NCBI GenBank assembly: GCA_028023455.1 | Contig: JAQFVV010006294.1 | Location: 126,001 to 190,000 of the forward strand | Source: Epiperipatus broadwayi | Lineage: Eukaryota > Onychophora > Udeonychophora > Euonychophora > Peripatidae | DNA length: 64,000 nt | Reading direction: 5' to 3' | Shown here: positions 1-10,436 of the stretch, piece by piece | Layout of the letters: each line of letters opens with the position of its first letter | Position numbering within the stretch: the stretch's first letter is position 1 | Position numbers and translations under genes: made by a program | The notes under the pieces: generated by a model | Seen by the model: the letters and a program-made list of their open reading frames with translations, nothing else | Told to the model about the DNA's origin: nothing | The model's database searches: none

Positions 1-1056
1 TGTTGTAGGAGTATGTTGCATGAAACAATCTACCATAGAGATGTTGGGAAAAAAGCTCAATATGGCTAAAATCACTTCACCAAATGAGGAGAAACTCAAC
101 TCTCTACTTCAAGATTATGACACTATATTCTCTGATACTTGAGGAATAATCAAGGCATATACACAAAGGATAAAACTAAAGCCAGGAGAGCCATTCCAGG
201 CATGTTCATATCCCAGACCTCACCAATTCAAGGAAGTAGAGCAACAATTGGAGCAAATGGTGGAGTGGGGCATGATCGATAAATGCTCATCATCATACTG
301 TAACCCTCTTGTAGTTGTAAAAAAAAACGGAACCATCAGAATAGGTCTCGATGCCCGCCAATTGAACCGTGCAGCAATACCTGACAGCACCATTCTGCCA
401 CCTATACAAAAACTGCTAATGAAGTTTAAAAGAAAAAGTTTTCGACTTTCGATATTACTGCTAGTTATTGGCAATCGAATTACCCCTGGCCGACCATCAA
501 TATACCGCATTCACGTAAGGTGAATACTCGTAGCAATTCAACCAGATGCAGTTGGTTTAATCAACAGTGGAGAAGACCTACTACAGTGCCTAAACCAAGT
601 GCTGACACCTGAAGTGAAGAAAAGCATAACTATTTATATGGATAATGTGGTAGTGGCCTCATAATCTATGGAAGAACATTTCCAACAGCTACAAAAGTTC
701 TTTAGAGAATGCCAAGACAAGGGTATTAAAATAAACCTAAAAAAAGCACACTGATCAATAACGCAATTGAATTTCTCAGACATTTAGTGGGAGAGAATAG
801 AATCAAACCACACCCTGACAAAATTATGGCCATCACTGAGTTCCCCAGACCTCGAACCAAGAAAAATGTAAGATCCTTTTTGGGTCTATGCAATTTCTAC
901 AATAGATTCTGTGGGAAATTTGCTGATCAAATGGAGCCACTACTGAGGCTCATTAGAAAAGACACCCGTTGGAATTGGAGAGATGAACAAGAGGTGGTAT
1001 TTGAAATAGTAAAAACATTTTGTAAAACAGGTGATACTGGCATGTCCGAATTTTAA
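1..1056 (+). pseudogene. gypsy-type reverse transcriptase, broken
   Basis: The reverse transcriptase copied element RNA into DNA. Translating 90-520 gives the typical start of a Ty3/gypsy RT: a run resembling IKLKPGEPF, then EWGMIDKCSSSYCNPLVVV, then IRIGLDARQLN. The catalytic YxDD region is at about 625-660 and reads IYMDNVVVAS followed by a stop, so YMDN replaces YxDD. Downstream, 787-1056 carries the RT connection region (IKPHPDKI...FPRPRTKKNVRSFLGLCNFY). Stops at about 139-141 and 661, plus frame changes between 520 and 787, make it non-functional. The family assignment is firm; the finer clade is not determined. Confidence 0.8.
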
Positions 1057-1458
1057 TTGGCCATTTTTATGCCAAATAAATAGTAGTGGATATGGGCTGG
1101 GAGTTACACTCTCAGATCCAACCGAATAGACCAAGTATGAGTACTATATTTCATAAGCCAGCTGTTGAAAAGACCAGAGGTGAATTACACTGTTATGGAG
1201 AAACAAGCCCTGGCCATTGTATGGACATTTCAAAAGTTCCGATCCATGCTATTGAGTTCTGAGGTAGTGGTGATTATAAACCACAAAAGTCTAGAATTCC
1301 TCAACTGCAGCTACCTTAACAATAGCTGTTTGGTCCATTGGAGCCTGTTCCTTCAGGAATTCAACTACTCAATTAGGTATTGTAAGGAAGCTGAGAAGAT
1401 CATAGCTGACATACTCAGCCGCCATCCCATCCGGTCCAACAGCAACATGGAAATATAA
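1057..1458 (+). pseudogene. gypsy-type RNase H domain, broken
   Basis: RNase H degrades the RNA strand during retrotransposition. The readable frame begins at 1165 and contains NYTVMEKQALAIVW, the motif that follows the first catalytic Asp in Ty3/gypsy RNase H, then VVIINHKSLEFL in place of the usual TDHKSL, and ends with IADILSRHP, matching the A-D-x-L-S-R end of these domains. The usual TDH catalytic region reads INH, so a key Asp is lost. The first ~100 bases are out of frame and contain stops. It lies directly between the RT and integrase fragments. Confidence 0.75.
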
Positions 1459-1619
1459 ATGGCATATACATGACAAATATCATGTCATGTACCAGTGAAA
1501 GTATCGAGAAAAATTTATCTCAATTGACAGAAAAACAACATGAAGACAGAAAGCTACACCAAATTATAATACAATGCCAGAATACACTAGAAAAAACAAA
1601 AGCACAGATATAATATTGA

Positions 1620-2590
1620 AAAAGGTGTGCTATATTATCAAATTCAGGAAGAGAGTAATGAGTGGAGAGTGATTGTACCACCCCAAATGAGAAACTCTCT
1701 CATCAGTGATATCCACAAGTTATATGAACATTATGGCACCCATAAGACGAAATACTGCCTTCAATTATGGTTTTATTGGCCAAAGATGCACAAAATATTA
1801 CATTAAAAAAATGTGAAATATGTCAACAGGCAAAGCCATAGAATAAATCATATACCAGCCACATAAAATCAATCACCCCAAATAACCATAAAAAATCATG
1901 GCCATCAACTTTTATGGTCCACTGCCTCCTTTTAATAGATACCTATTGGTGGTATATGACCTCTTTTCAACGTTGGTTGCAGCATACACTCTGGCCAGAA
2001 CCATGATAAAAGAAACATTCAAGATGTTAGATTCTGCATTTCCCACAGGTCGGGAAGCCAAAATCTATTTTTATCTGATCATAAAACCCCCAAAGCAACT
2101 GATGCGAACGGGTTATGAGGGAGCTGGGACTACTGTTCCAAACATACACGCCCATGAATCACAGAGGATGCGTGAAACAATTGCCTCAGATACACAATTT
2201 TATTAACTGGTCTGCAAATGAATCTGCAGGACTTCCCCCAATTTGGAAAACCCGTTCCAAAATTATTCGATACCAAATTCCCTAGGAACATAAAAAAAAC
2301 CATCGACATGGAGGATGACAGAAGATCATAGTCTCAGATGTGGAGAATGAGCCAGAGTAAGAAAAAAATAAAAAGGCGCATCACAACACCAGTTTAAGGT
2401 TGGTAATAAAGAGATGGTTCATACACCCCATGTCACCGCCCATGAGAAATATCAATTTAAAATTTTTTTTAACCTGTATGAAGGCCCGTTTGAATTCGTA
2501 GAATGCTGCAACAACAGCACGTTTTGGATAAAAACCTAGCAGGGAATCAAAGGCTCATATAATGCCCGCACACCCAAACCCATTCAGTAG
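1620..2590 (+). pseudogene. gypsy-type integrase, broken
   Basis: Integrase inserts the element cDNA into the genome. At 1690-1850 the translation gives an HHCC-like zinc finger (ISDIHKLYEHYGTHKTKYCL, then WFYWPKM, then a CEICQQ-like stretch). The open frame 1898-2206 begins MAINFYGPLPPFNRYLLVVYD, which matches the start of the integrase catalytic core (usually MDFxGPLP...). At 2420-2590 a third piece reads FFNLYEGPFEFVECCNNSTF and then YNARTPKPI, the GPY/F-type C-terminal domain. Frameshifts separate the three pieces. Together they confirm integrase downstream of RNase H, the Ty3/gypsy order. Confidence 0.75.
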
Positions 2591-2647
2591 GTGGCCATTA
2601 GATGTTACCTTCAATAGATTTTTTATAATTCCTTATTATTAGCATTT

Positions 2648-3065
2648 ATTTTTTATAGCGTCTGTATACAATTGTAATCACATTCATATCGGCTTAAAAC
2701 CAAATTGTGCAAACGCTTTTTACGAGTGTTAAATAATAAATGAATACCCTCTGACCCCTACAAGATATAGAATTTATGCAGCAATAAAAGGAATCCTCTT
2801 ATTACTACGACTCAAATATTTATATATGAGCAAATCTGAAGTACTGGCACAGAAGGTGTGACTATAGAACAGTCACTTTGAATTACTATATATAACCTAT
2901 GAATGAATAACGCCGATGAAATTTACTAGAATTTACTGAACGTCATTCCAACTGAAATTAATCATATATATAAATCAGCATTTTTTTTTTTTTTTTTATA
3001 GCGTCTGTATACAATTGTAATCACATTCATATCGGCTTAAAACCAAATTGTGCAAACGCTTTTTT
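2648..3065. repeat. 72-bp direct repeat pair with inverted ends
   Basis: A near-identical ~72 bp block occurs at 2648-2722 and again at 2991-3065, 343 bp apart. Both begin in a T run followed by ATAGCGTCTG and finish GCAAACGCTTTTT. The ends of the block are imperfect inverted copies (AGCGTCTGTATACAATTG against AGCGTTTGCACAATTTGG read from the other end). It lies in the non-coding 3' region of the gypsy-type element. It could be a small foldback insertion that was later duplicated, or an internal repeat of the element. Confidence 0.7.
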
Positions 3066-3141
3066 TCTTTCTTGTATTATTGTATATAGTTAAAATTAAA
3101 TTAATATAGACTTTAAATGGTTAACCCTATTAGAAGTCTCA

Positions 3142-3290
3142 TTAAGAGAGGGGGGTATTGTACCAGACAGTATTAAACGTCACACACATGGCTACAAGCA
3201 CAGCTGCAGTCTGAACAAATGTATATAAAACAATAAAAGGATTGGTATGTGCAAGTATATTTTCTTTGCTTAAGCACAATAAATATTTTT
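3142..3290 (+). repeat. probable polypurine tract and 3' LTR
   Basis: A purine-rich tract ATTAAGAGAGGGGGGTA (about 3141-3157) is followed immediately by TGTACCAGAC, a plausible TG LTR start. About 60 bp inside is TATATAAAACAATAAAAGG, a TATA-box-like promoter, and near 3280 CACAATAAATA, a poly(A)-signal-like motif. This is the order expected in a short LTR. No 5' LTR is available for comparison, so the LTR call and its right end are inference. Confidence 0.45.
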
Positions 3291-3613
3291 TAAAAAAAAA
3301 GGTAAATGGTGATGCTACACTTTATAAATGTACAATTGCATACACCAGATTAAAATATATATTTTCCTGTTTTATAAATATGTTATTTTTGATATGGTGA
3401 GGGGATATAAATTTATACTGCGAAACTTAAATGTAGTTGTAAGTAGCCCAGCAACCAAATATGTTTTATTTTATATTGTCAAACTTTTATGTATTTTTTT
3501 GTTGTTGCATGAATATATTTTTTTTACAAAAACTTAACAAACAATTTTAACTTTTACAACAGATACATTTTAAATCTTTATAAATTCTTTTTTTTTTTTA
3601 GAATTTAGTTTTT
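3291..3613. other. AT-rich stretch, no gene seen
   Basis: Contains A and T runs and a 69-codon open frame (3328-3537) of low-complexity hydrophobic content with no recognisable domain. I treat the frame as chance. Confidence 0.5.
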
Positions 3614-3726
3614 ATTACCGCAGGCAATTCAGTGACCTCTTTCTTTTATTATATAATGCTTCAGAGAAAAATGAAGATATGCATTAGAGGTCATTCGGCT
3701 TGACACCTGTAGAACGGTAATTAATT
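3614..3726. repeat. small imperfect palindrome (foldback/MITE-like)
   Basis: The ends ATTACCGCAGG... and ...ACGGTAAT are inverted, and inside them GTGACCTCT pairs with AGAGGTCAT and CAATTC with a GGCTTG region. The ~113 bp block folds on itself with a short loop. No convincing target duplication beyond AT-rich flanks. Confidence 0.45.
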
Positions 3727-4024
3727 AAAGAAATATGGGATAGGAATTTAAACCCTAATGGTCCGAGTAATTCTCAAATTGATTTAAAAAATAAAAATCT
3801 TTATTAAAACAAAATATTTTTTTAATTAAACTGAATAAAAGAGAAAAATAAGAGATAGCTAAAAATAAATTCAGCTATGTCGATTGTTTAAATACAAGCA
3901 ATTAAAAAGAAATGTTAGTAATTGATTAAAAAAATGTAAAAGCAATAGTTTATAGAGGGGATGATAAAATACACCCTGTAATGGGAGGATATATAAATGC
4001 TGATCAGGTGAGATTGTTACTTTT

Positions 4025-4371
4025 ATTTGAATTCTTCTGAGGAGTGATGGCCAAAAAAAAAATGGGAGATTAATCTAATTCGTTCAGGCCAAGCAGAAAG
4101 TTTTGAAAATAATTTGTCAAGGAGAGTAATAGTAAGCAGTAGCTCTGGCTAAGCAAAGAAAGTGGAAAGAGTAATAGCAAGTTGTACTTCTGGGCAAATT
4201 TGAATTCTTCTGAGGAGTGATGGCCAAAAAAAAAAATGGGAGATTAATCTAATTCGTTCAGGCCAAGCAGAAAGTTTTGAAAATAATTTGTCAAGGAGAG
4301 TAATAGTAAGCAGTAGCTCTGGCTAAGCAAAGAAAGTGGAAAGAGTAATAGCAAGTTGTACTTCTGGGCAA
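4025..4371. repeat. tandem duplication, 173-bp unit, two copies
   Basis: The block starting ATTTGAATTCTTCTGAGGAG is present at 4025-4197 and again at 4198-4371, with an offset of exactly 173 bp. The copies differ almost only in the length of one A run and near the end, so the duplication is recent. The open frame on the minus strand across it is not supported as a gene. Confidence 0.9.
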
Positions 4372-6498
4372 GTGGAGGAATTACAACAAGTTGTAGCAAG
4401 CTGAAGTTATATAAAATCCGAAGAAATAAAATCGCAGACAAAAATTTAGAATGGATATGGAAATTTAACGAAGAAAGATAAAGCAGAAGGAAAGAGATAT
4501 GATGGAGAGAAATTCCAAAATATTTAAACCAAAATATAATAATTTTGATGATACCAACAACTTTAATCAGAACACTCTTGCATTAGAAAACAAAAGAAGT
4601 TAAAACACGGCACGAAAGAATAAAAGAAAGTAGCTGAAATCTAAATTGAATCTGAATATCACTGGAAGAATGAAATCAAGATTTATTTGGATTGCACAAA
4701 CAAGAGTAGAGGACCCAATTCGGTACATTCGCACTGCTCAAATACGATGCAGCCACCAAATTATGTGACTTTCTGCTACTGTAAAGTCTGGCTGTTCTCA
4801 AACAATTTCGCCAACCATCCATGGAAGCTACCCCTGCAGTCACCTGCTCAGTAGATTATATGTTTCCTTCAAAAGCCCCTAGCCAAGTCTTCGGGAAGTA
4901 TAATCATTTATATTTATATATTTTTTTGCTTATTTCTTATTAATGATTTTGTTTTTTATTCCCTTTATTCTTTGCGATTGTCTAGTTAACCAAGAATTAC
5001 GTAACCTTTTTGTATATATTATATTAGTAATTTTTCAATTGTGTACATGATTCTTCGGAGTATTTAACTCATAAGTGTAAATTTTAATATTTCACAAATA
5101 ACTTAAATCAAGGACGTTTACGGGAAGTAGACTTACTCTAAAAATATATACATGCGATTGATAGGCATTAGCTTATCTATTTAATTTAGTTTTGTTTTGT
5201 TAAACAGCTATCCGCTACGAGCAGGATCAGAGTATAATTAATAATTTTTTTTTTCTTTAAAAGTATATGAAGCCTACTAACCAATATATAATGGCTGATG
5301 AGCACATGTATTTCATTCATAAATAGCTTTCTTTTATCTATTTAACCCGCCAAGTGCAGGATTCATTAAATTATAATGTGCTATGAGTTAGTTTCCAACC
5401 ATATAAATTTATTCCATCTGCCAAGTGCAGGATTATTTTATAATGAATAAAAATAAATAAGTAAAGCAGTTCCCTATTTTCTGTTATCCGCTACATGGAG
5501 GATCTATTAAGGAACTTTCAATAATCAAACATGATTAATTTGCGGTCAAAATGTTATATTAATTAAGAATGAAGTTTTAATTATATTCATAAAGAAAAAA
5601 AAAAGTTATTTTATGAAACACGTACATGCGAAGGCCAATTTACGTTGTATTTACACATATGATAACCTATTCCACATAAGAATTCAAAGTGTGTAAGCGA
5701 AAGAGCTCAGACCATTCTATCCCAATTATTAAATCATTTAAGAAATATAAGTTTGGATTTCAAATAGTATTTTTTGTGTGTTTTATTTTCTTTGTTGTTA
5801 TATGTAATTCTATATATAATACAATAGAGGGCTTAATAAATATGAAGATATAATTTTTAAAAGTATAGCGTTGTGTTGTGTGTTTAATAATTGATATATC
5901 ATTCAACCTCCTTTATTAACTAAGCAACAAATCACTTTCCCGAGATAAAGAGTTAATTGAGCTAGCATGAGATTAGTCTTTATCAGGATCCAGAATAATT
6001 CATTAGAGCATCCATCTTTTTATTGATTTTGTTAAAAAAAAAGATATTAACCCTTGTATAAATTATGCAATCATATCCGTCTGGGGAAGAAGCAATCTTT
6101 TTTCAGGGGTGGCGCGTAAAGGTCCCAGTTAAATGAACCTTCAAAGGTACGAATGCATTAATTTCTTCTTCAGATGCAATTTGGGTAAAATAATGAATCA
6201 TGGTGCCTAATTGAATATCTAGAATCATTGCTCGGTTGCATAAATGCATTTCATGTTCAATGCATGTATAGAAAAAGTGTAAACGACCGAGTTATGCCTA
6301 CGACCAATACAATATATACACACAAAATTAACATAGCTTAATATATATTAAGGAGAGTAAACCACTCTCCCTCAAGCTATGAATAAAAAGTATTCTGTAT
6401 ATTTAGCATATCAAGAACAGAATGAATCCATTTTTTTTTCTTTTTGTGAATCTGTGTATTATTAATGCCTCTGATGTCTATAAAAATTCTGAGTGAAC
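4372..6498. other. AT-rich non-coding stretch
   Basis: No open frame or domain that I can support. The only internal structure noticed is the series of CCGC-AAGTGCAGGAT-like motifs at 5205-5505, listed separately. Confidence 0.5.
5205..5505. repeat. four degenerate copies of a ~20-bp motif
   Basis: Related words occur at about 5209 (TATCCGCTACGAGCAGGATC), 5345 (AACCCGCCAAGTGCAGGATT), 5416 (CATCTGCCAAGTGCAGGATT) and 5483 (TTATCCGCTACATGGAGGAT), spaced 65-135 bp apart and each followed by AT-rich sequence. Probably a decayed tandem repeat. No function can be assigned. Confidence 0.5.
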
Positions 6499-6682
6499 TT
6501 AATATACCAGCCACACAAAAATTTAACATGAATTATTATTAAACTAATAGCCAATTATCCAATTATTAATTTCTGTTTAATTATTAAACCAAGATTATTA
6601 AAAGAAATTGCCACCACCCTTGGCTAATTGATTATTAGTTAATAATTATTAATGTCATATTTTCATACGGCTGGTATATTAA
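6499..6682. mobile_element. MITE with TTAA target duplication
   Basis: A 176-bp element (6503-6678) begins TATACCAGCC and ends GGCTGGTATA, a perfect 10-bp terminal inverted repeat, and is flanked on both sides by TTAA. The interior is also largely palindromic (TTAAACTAATAGCCAATTA against TAATTGATTATTAGTTAA-like sequence). TTAA duplications are typical of piggyBac- and Kolobok-type transposons; there is no coding sequence to choose between them. Confidence 0.7.
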
Positions 6683-7237
6683 ATTCCCACTCTGAATTTC
6701 CATCAAGGTTGGTAAGGACAACCTTATGAACATCAGAAGCTTTAAGAATAGGTAGAACCACACATAAACACATGAATGTTATTTTTTTATAGCCTGAAGG
6801 AGAATGATTTGCTTCTGTTAGTAACACAAACTCTATAAAGGATCTGCAGAATCTGAATTTATAAAAGTAATAGGTAACAGAAACTTTGTAAAAAATAATA
6901 ACAAAATCATAATAGTTTCCATGACAAATTTATAAATTTTACATAAAAGGAGAAGCATAGAGATCAAAATGATTGATTTGTTATGAATAAATAATTATAG
7001 AATGACATATGTGCAGATATATAACTTTAAAAAAAACATTTTACAAGGAAATTTAATATAAAATATAATAAAAAACAAATATTTCAATTTTACATATAGC
7101 ATTTAAAAATCCTAAAGATTACATAATTATATAAAACTCTTATACATTCATTTATTTTATTAAGAGATATTTAACTTTTTGTTATATCATTTATCATTTT
7201 GATAAAAAAAAATGGAAACTAAAAACAGAATCACTTT

Positions 7238-7317
7238 TTATGGAGGAAAAATAAAATTATAGTTTGAATAAACAAGTTTTAAAAAGAAAAAGGAAGAATG
7301 TATATTTTATATATTTA
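7238..7317 (+). repeat. 5' pseudo-LTR fragment of PLE-1
   Basis: 80-bp direct repeat, near-identical to 10357-10436 (offset 3119 bp), containing AACAAGTTTTAAAAAGAAAA. It marks the left end of PLE-1. Confidence 0.8.
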
Positions 7318-7569
7318 TTATGTTGGAGCTATAATTTAAAAAGAACAAGAAGTGAAAAGTTGTGTATATAATTATATTTATATTTCATTTACTTGGATGG
7401 ATTTTTTTTTAAGATTTTTTTTTTTTTAAGATTATTATGGAAGATTATATGAATTATTGAAGATTATTTGAGTAGTAAAGTGGAAGTGTTCAAGGAGAAT
7501 TACATAATATAAACATTATTTGATTGAAATAATTATTAACTTTTATGATTAAGGTTTTTTTTTTTTTTT

Positions 7570-8430
7570 TTGAAAATGGATCTATTTATTGTGAATTTAA
7601 GAGAAAAGTTTATAAAAAGTTATATGAGCAATATGGATTTTAAAGAATGTATAAAAATAGTTAATAAATGGATGAAGAATAAGTTAAAGATCATTAAAAT
7701 AATATTGAATATTAATTTTTTTTTTAAATGTTTGAGTAATAATATAATACCTAAATTTTTAATGTTAAATAAGTTTATAAAGATGTTTGGATATAAATTT
7801 GTAAAAAAATGGGAAATAAAATTGTTAAAAGAGAGATAAAATTAAAATATAAAAAGAAGGCTAAAGGTTTAAAAATAGTTAAGGATATATATAATGTGTT
7901 AGTGAGATGGATTATGATTGAGGAAGAGAATGAATTAAAATATATTTTTTTAAATAAAGCATATTATATGAAAAATAAGATTATAAAGAGGCATAATAAA
8001 AAATTTAATATTTTATTAGATAATAATTATAAAAATTATCATGATAAATGTAATAATGAGAGTATGAAATATGATATTATTGATAATAAAAAAATTTGTT
8101 ATTAATTTAACTGATAAAAAATTTAATAATGAAGAATTGAAATTTTTAGAAAAAGGGTTAAAATATGTACCGGAAAAATATGTTAATATTAATAAACAAG
8201 TTATTGAGATTAGGACAAAATTAAAAATGATTGAAAATAAATATGATAGTTTGAGTTATGATTGAAAATATAAGGAATTTTTATTAAATGATTTGAGATA
8301 TGAATTTAAAAATTTACAATATGAATTAAAATATAATAATAATGATTATGTTAGAAGATATGAAGAATAGGATGTTGCTAGAAAAATGTGTGAAAAATAT
8401 AAAGATGTGTTGTTTTTTTTAAGAGGGATT
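7570..8430 (+). pseudogene. PLE-1 N-terminal region, frameshifted
   Basis: Three overlapping open frames (7570-7839, 7809-8105, 8071-8265) followed by a readable but interrupted stretch to about 8430 form the N-terminal part of the PLE protein. It is rich in Lys, Asn and Ile, as expected from the base composition, and has no catalytic motif. A similar basic N-terminal piece (VKWIVKKWRKQCKKIIKL) starts the minus-strand PLE at 59.97 kb, which supports the assignment. Two frameshifts and a TGA near 8263 break it. Its role in PLEs is not established. Confidence 0.6.
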
Positions 8431-8441
8431 AAACCTCCAGT

Positions 8442-9650
8442 ATGATTATTATGAATAAAGAAGAATATAATTATAAGATGTTAAATTTATTAGAAGATAA
8501 GTATTTTGAAAGAATTAATAATGATGAAAGTATGAATATGAATAAAAGAATTAATAATATTGTTTCAGTAATGTATGAAAAAGGTTTTATTGATAAATTG
8601 GAAATGATTACATTAAAAAGAATGGATGTAAATTGTGCAAAAATAAAAGGTATTCCTAAAGTTCATAAGGAGGGTGTTCCAATGAGACCAATTGTTAGTG
8701 GTATGTATTCATATTATGAAAATGTATCTAAATGGGTATATAATAAAATATTTAAAAGATATATGGGTTTATTTGAAAAAAATAATGTAAGTAATTCTAT
8801 ACAATTTATAAATAGATTAAAAAAATTTTTGAAAGAGAATAATTTTAAAAATATGGTCTTTGTTAAATGTGATTTTGTTAATATGTATACTAATATTGAT
8901 CCTGAAATTGCAATTGATTATATTATTGATTTATATAGAAAAGATAAAAATATTAAAAACAAGATGGAAATTTATATTTTGTATGAATTATTGATTATTT
9001 GTTGTAAAGATCTTATTTTTAGATATGGAGATAAATTTTATAAACACAAACATGGATTAAGTATGGGAAATAGTTTGAGTGGTTTTTTAGCAAATGTATA
9101 TATGTGTAATTTTGAAAAAGAATTTTTTAATAATGGTAAAAATAAGCCAATTTTTTATAATACATATGTAGATGATTATTTTTTGATTTTTAATGGAAAT
9201 GTTAGAAAAGCAAATAATTTTTTAGGGGATATAAATACAAAAAATGATAAAATAAAGTTTACTATGGAAAAAGAAAATAACAATGTAATTGATTAAATGG
9301 ATATAAGAATTTTTAAAAAATTTGGAATGGATGGAATAATTTATATTGTTACAACAGTATTTAGAAAGAATACATATTTTGGATTAACTAATAATAATTG
9401 GTACTCTGATATTGAAAAGCATTGTAAGCTTAATATTGTTAAAAATAAGATTATTAGGGCTATTAAAAATGAAATAAATAATATTAGGGAGGAATGTATT
9501 AAAAATGATTATCCTGAATATATTGTAAAAAGATTGATATCTAATTATAATACTGAAAATATAAAAAGAAAAATTAAATTGAATAAAAATGGGGAAAATA
9601 AGAAAATAATTTATATAGGATTTAGTGTATCAGGGTATTTATTTTTTTAA
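8442..9650 (+). pseudogene. PLE-1 reverse transcriptase
   Basis: Reverse transcriptase of the telomerase-related Penelope group. Motifs in order: KIKGIPKVHKEG and PMRPIVSG (the PLE-typical K-x-H-K...RPIVS region), FVKCDFVNMYTNID (motif A with catalytic Asp), KHGLSMGNSLSGFLANVY (motif B; usually QGxPMGSPLSP), and TYVDDYFLIFNG (motif C with both Asp). A single in-frame TAA at 9294-9296 separates 8442-9293 from the thumb region 9297-9650 (MDIRIFKKFG, where PLEs have a FLDV/I motif), so one base change interrupts an otherwise continuous 1.2 kb frame. The start at 8442 is only the first ATG; translation of an intact copy would begin farther upstream. Confidence 0.85.
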
Positions 9651-9725
9651 ATTAAAATTTTTTTTAGGTATTTTAAAAGGAGATATAATACATTAATTTG
9701 CCAGGTTTATAAAAGGAAACAATGT

Positions 9726-10064
9726 TTGGGTGACTTAATAAATTATTATAAGATTGATATTTTAGAATGTATGAATTCAGTATATATAATTAAATGTATG
9801 GATTGTTATAAAAGTAATGTAAATATGATTTATATAGGAACAAGTAAGAATAATTTAAAGACTAGCTTAAGGCAGCATTTATATGATAAAAAATCTGCTA
9901 TATATATTCATAAAAAGGAATTTAAACATGAAAATTTTGATGTAAGACCATTGGAATGTGTTAAAAAATTTAAAGAGAGAATAAAAAAAGAGGAAGCATA
10001 TATTGATCAGTATAAACCAGTATTAAATAGAATGATAATAAATAAAGATAAAAAAATAAGATAA
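9726..10064 (+). pseudogene. PLE-1 GIY-YIG endonuclease domain
   Basis: C-terminal endonuclease that nicks the target site in EN+ PLEs. Visible motifs: SVYIIKCMDC (GIY-like strand plus CxxC), MIYIGTSKNN (YIG), LRQH with the catalytic Arg, KHENF, a catalytic-type Glu in IKKEEAYIDQYKP, and the final VLNR. It is out of frame with the upstream RT piece, which ends at 9650. This domain after the RT is the canonical Penelope/Poseidon/Neptune layout, as opposed to an N-terminal endonuclease. Confidence 0.8.
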
Positions 10065-10356
10065 TATAGGAATAAAAAGGTATTAAAAGGAATGTTAATG
10101 GGTAAAGATTTACAGAATAGATAATGAAATTATATAAGAAGAATATTAAATTATACAGGTTTTTTAAAAGAAATAGTTAAATATAGGGAAGGAGGTAAAT
10201 AATTATTTTTGTAGATGTAATAATATTGTGGTTTTATTTGAATATTATATATATTTGTGATGTATTAATATTTTATTTATTTGTTATTATTTTTATGTTT
10301 TTTATTTTTTTGTTTAAGGAAACTTGATAATAACTACAGATGTGGTTGAAACGTTG

Positions 10357-10436
10357 TTATGGAGGAAAAATAAAATTATAGTTTGAATAAACAAGTTTTA
10401 AAAAGAAAAAGGAAGAATGAATATTTTATATATTTT
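10357..10436 (+). repeat. 3' pseudo-LTR fragment of PLE-1
   Basis: Near-identical to 7238-7317. The preceding bases AACTACA-GA-TGTGGTT-GAAAC (10336-10352) form a hairpin followed by GAAAC, which resembles the stem II/GAAA part of a hammerhead, but the CUGAUGA part is not conserved. Confidence 0.75.

Larger units (their letters stand above)
1..3290 (+). mobile_element. Ty3/gypsy-type LTR retrotransposon, 5' truncated by window edge
   Basis: Remains of an LTR retrotransposon pol gene in the order reverse transcriptase, RNase H, integrase, followed by a non-coding 3' region, a purine tract and a probable 3' LTR. This is the Ty3/gypsy domain order (integrase after RNase H). The reading frame is broken by several stops and frameshifts, so the copy is dead. 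The gag and protease part, and the 5' LTR if present, lie outside the window. The 3' limit near 3290 is estimated, because no second LTR is available for comparison. Confidence 0.8.
7238..10436 (+). mobile_element. Penelope-like element PLE-1 with flanking pseudo-LTRs
   Basis: A plus-strand Penelope-like retroelement body (7570-10064) lies between two ~80-bp direct repeats that start TTATGGAGGAAAAATAAAAT at 7238 and 10357. Such repeats match the pseudo-LTRs of PLEs. The order is an N-terminal basic region, a reverse transcriptase with YVDD, then a C-terminal GIY-YIG endonuclease. The coding region is extremely AT-rich. Several stops and frameshifts split it, so this copy is not active. A hairpin plus GAAAC motif just before the 3' repeat (10329-10357) resembles the decayed hammerhead region of PLE pseudo-LTRs. 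Confidence 0.85.

Noticed and set aside
5290-5320. CTGATGAGCACATG as a hammerhead core
   Set aside because: No GAAA after a hairpin within range.
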